Shown piece after piece: positions 5,394-5,411 of a stretch of DNA of 5,411 nucleotides. A model generated the notes under the pieces. The model was not told the origin of the DNA and made no database searches. It saw only the letters and a list, made by a program, of their open reading frames with translations. The position numbers were made by a program, and so were the translations under genes. Origin of the DNA: Erysipelotrichaceae bacterium (lineage in GTDB: Bacteria; Bacillota_I; Bacilli_A; Erysipelotrichales; Erysipelotrichaceae); the NCBI GenBank assembly GCA_024709285.1, contig JANJWY010000240.1, positions 1 to 5,411 on the forward strand, written 5' to 3'. Each line of letters opens with the position of its first letter. The first letter of the stretch is position 1.

Positions 5394-5411
5394 ATGAAAG
5401 GATCAAAAACC
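5394..5411 (+). CDS. Start of the next gene, probably phosphate permease (partial)
   Basis: ATG at 5394 is preceded by GGAGG (5385-5389, 4 nt spacing) and opens a frame with Met-Lys-Gly-Ser-Lys-Thr before the window ends. Six residues cannot identify a protein. In pst operons pstC normally follows the binding-protein gene, so a permease subunit is the contextual expectation only. Confidence 0.45.

Noticed and set aside
1..5411. tRNA, rRNA, CRISPR arrays, insertion sequences or phage genes
   Set aside because: No spaced direct repeats, terminal inverted repeats with a transposase, cloverleaf-like segments or phage-type proteins were seen on either strand. The region looks like ordinary chromosome.

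Overview
The window looks like a low-to-moderate GC Firmicute chromosome. It has strong AGGAGG-type ribosome binding sites, compact intergenic gaps, a Gram-positive style secreted protein with a CnaB-like domain, a lipoprotein-type phosphate binding protein, and a Bacillus-type PhoP box. An Erysipelotrichia or Clostridia-like host is a guess; no marker in the window fixes the taxon. The longest stretches without a gene are about 200 bases (1211-1408) and 172 bases (2600-2771), and both hold candidate promoters.

Layout. (1) 1-90: the last 29 codons of a plus-strand membrane protein, probably a sodium:solute symporter, ending at a bidirectional hairpin terminator. (2) 119-1210, minus strand: a secreted SGNH/GDSL hydrolase carrying an N-terminal CnaB/SpaA-like domain. 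(3) 1409-2074, plus strand: a DinB-superfamily protein. (4) 2057-2599, minus strand: an HD-domain phosphohydrolase-like protein. Genes 3 and 4 overlap tail to tail by 18 bp, and the HD gene's terminator lies inside the DinB coding sequence. (5) 2772-3335 and 3332-4270, plus strand: an unrecognised 187-residue protein translationally coupled (ATGA overlap) to an HTH-WYL transcription regulator. Their promoter region holds a perfect inverted repeat that is a good operator candidate. (6) 4407-5339, plus strand: a PstS-like phosphate-binding lipoprotein behind a PhoP box, followed by a stem-loop and the first codons of another gene, probably the permease pstC.

The standout observation is the PstS-like protein. 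Its recognisable motifs come in swapped order: the part that is normally C-terminal (Arg-x-x-Ser-Ser-Gly-Thr, then Ala-Gly-Ile-Gly-Tyr, then Lys-Arg-Pro) comes first. The part that is normally N-terminal (Gly-Gly-Ser-Asp-Ser, then Gly-Ser-Ser-Asp-Gly, then Ile-Gly-Tyr-Ser-Ser-Arg, then Tyr-Lys-Gly-Glu...Trp) comes second. This reads as a natural circular permutation of the periplasmic-binding-protein fold. The upstream PhoP box and the downstream gene start suggest it still works as the phosphate receptor of a Pst importer.

The other genes look like ordinary accessory and housekeeping functions. The 187-residue protein paired with the WYL regulator has no function I can recognise.
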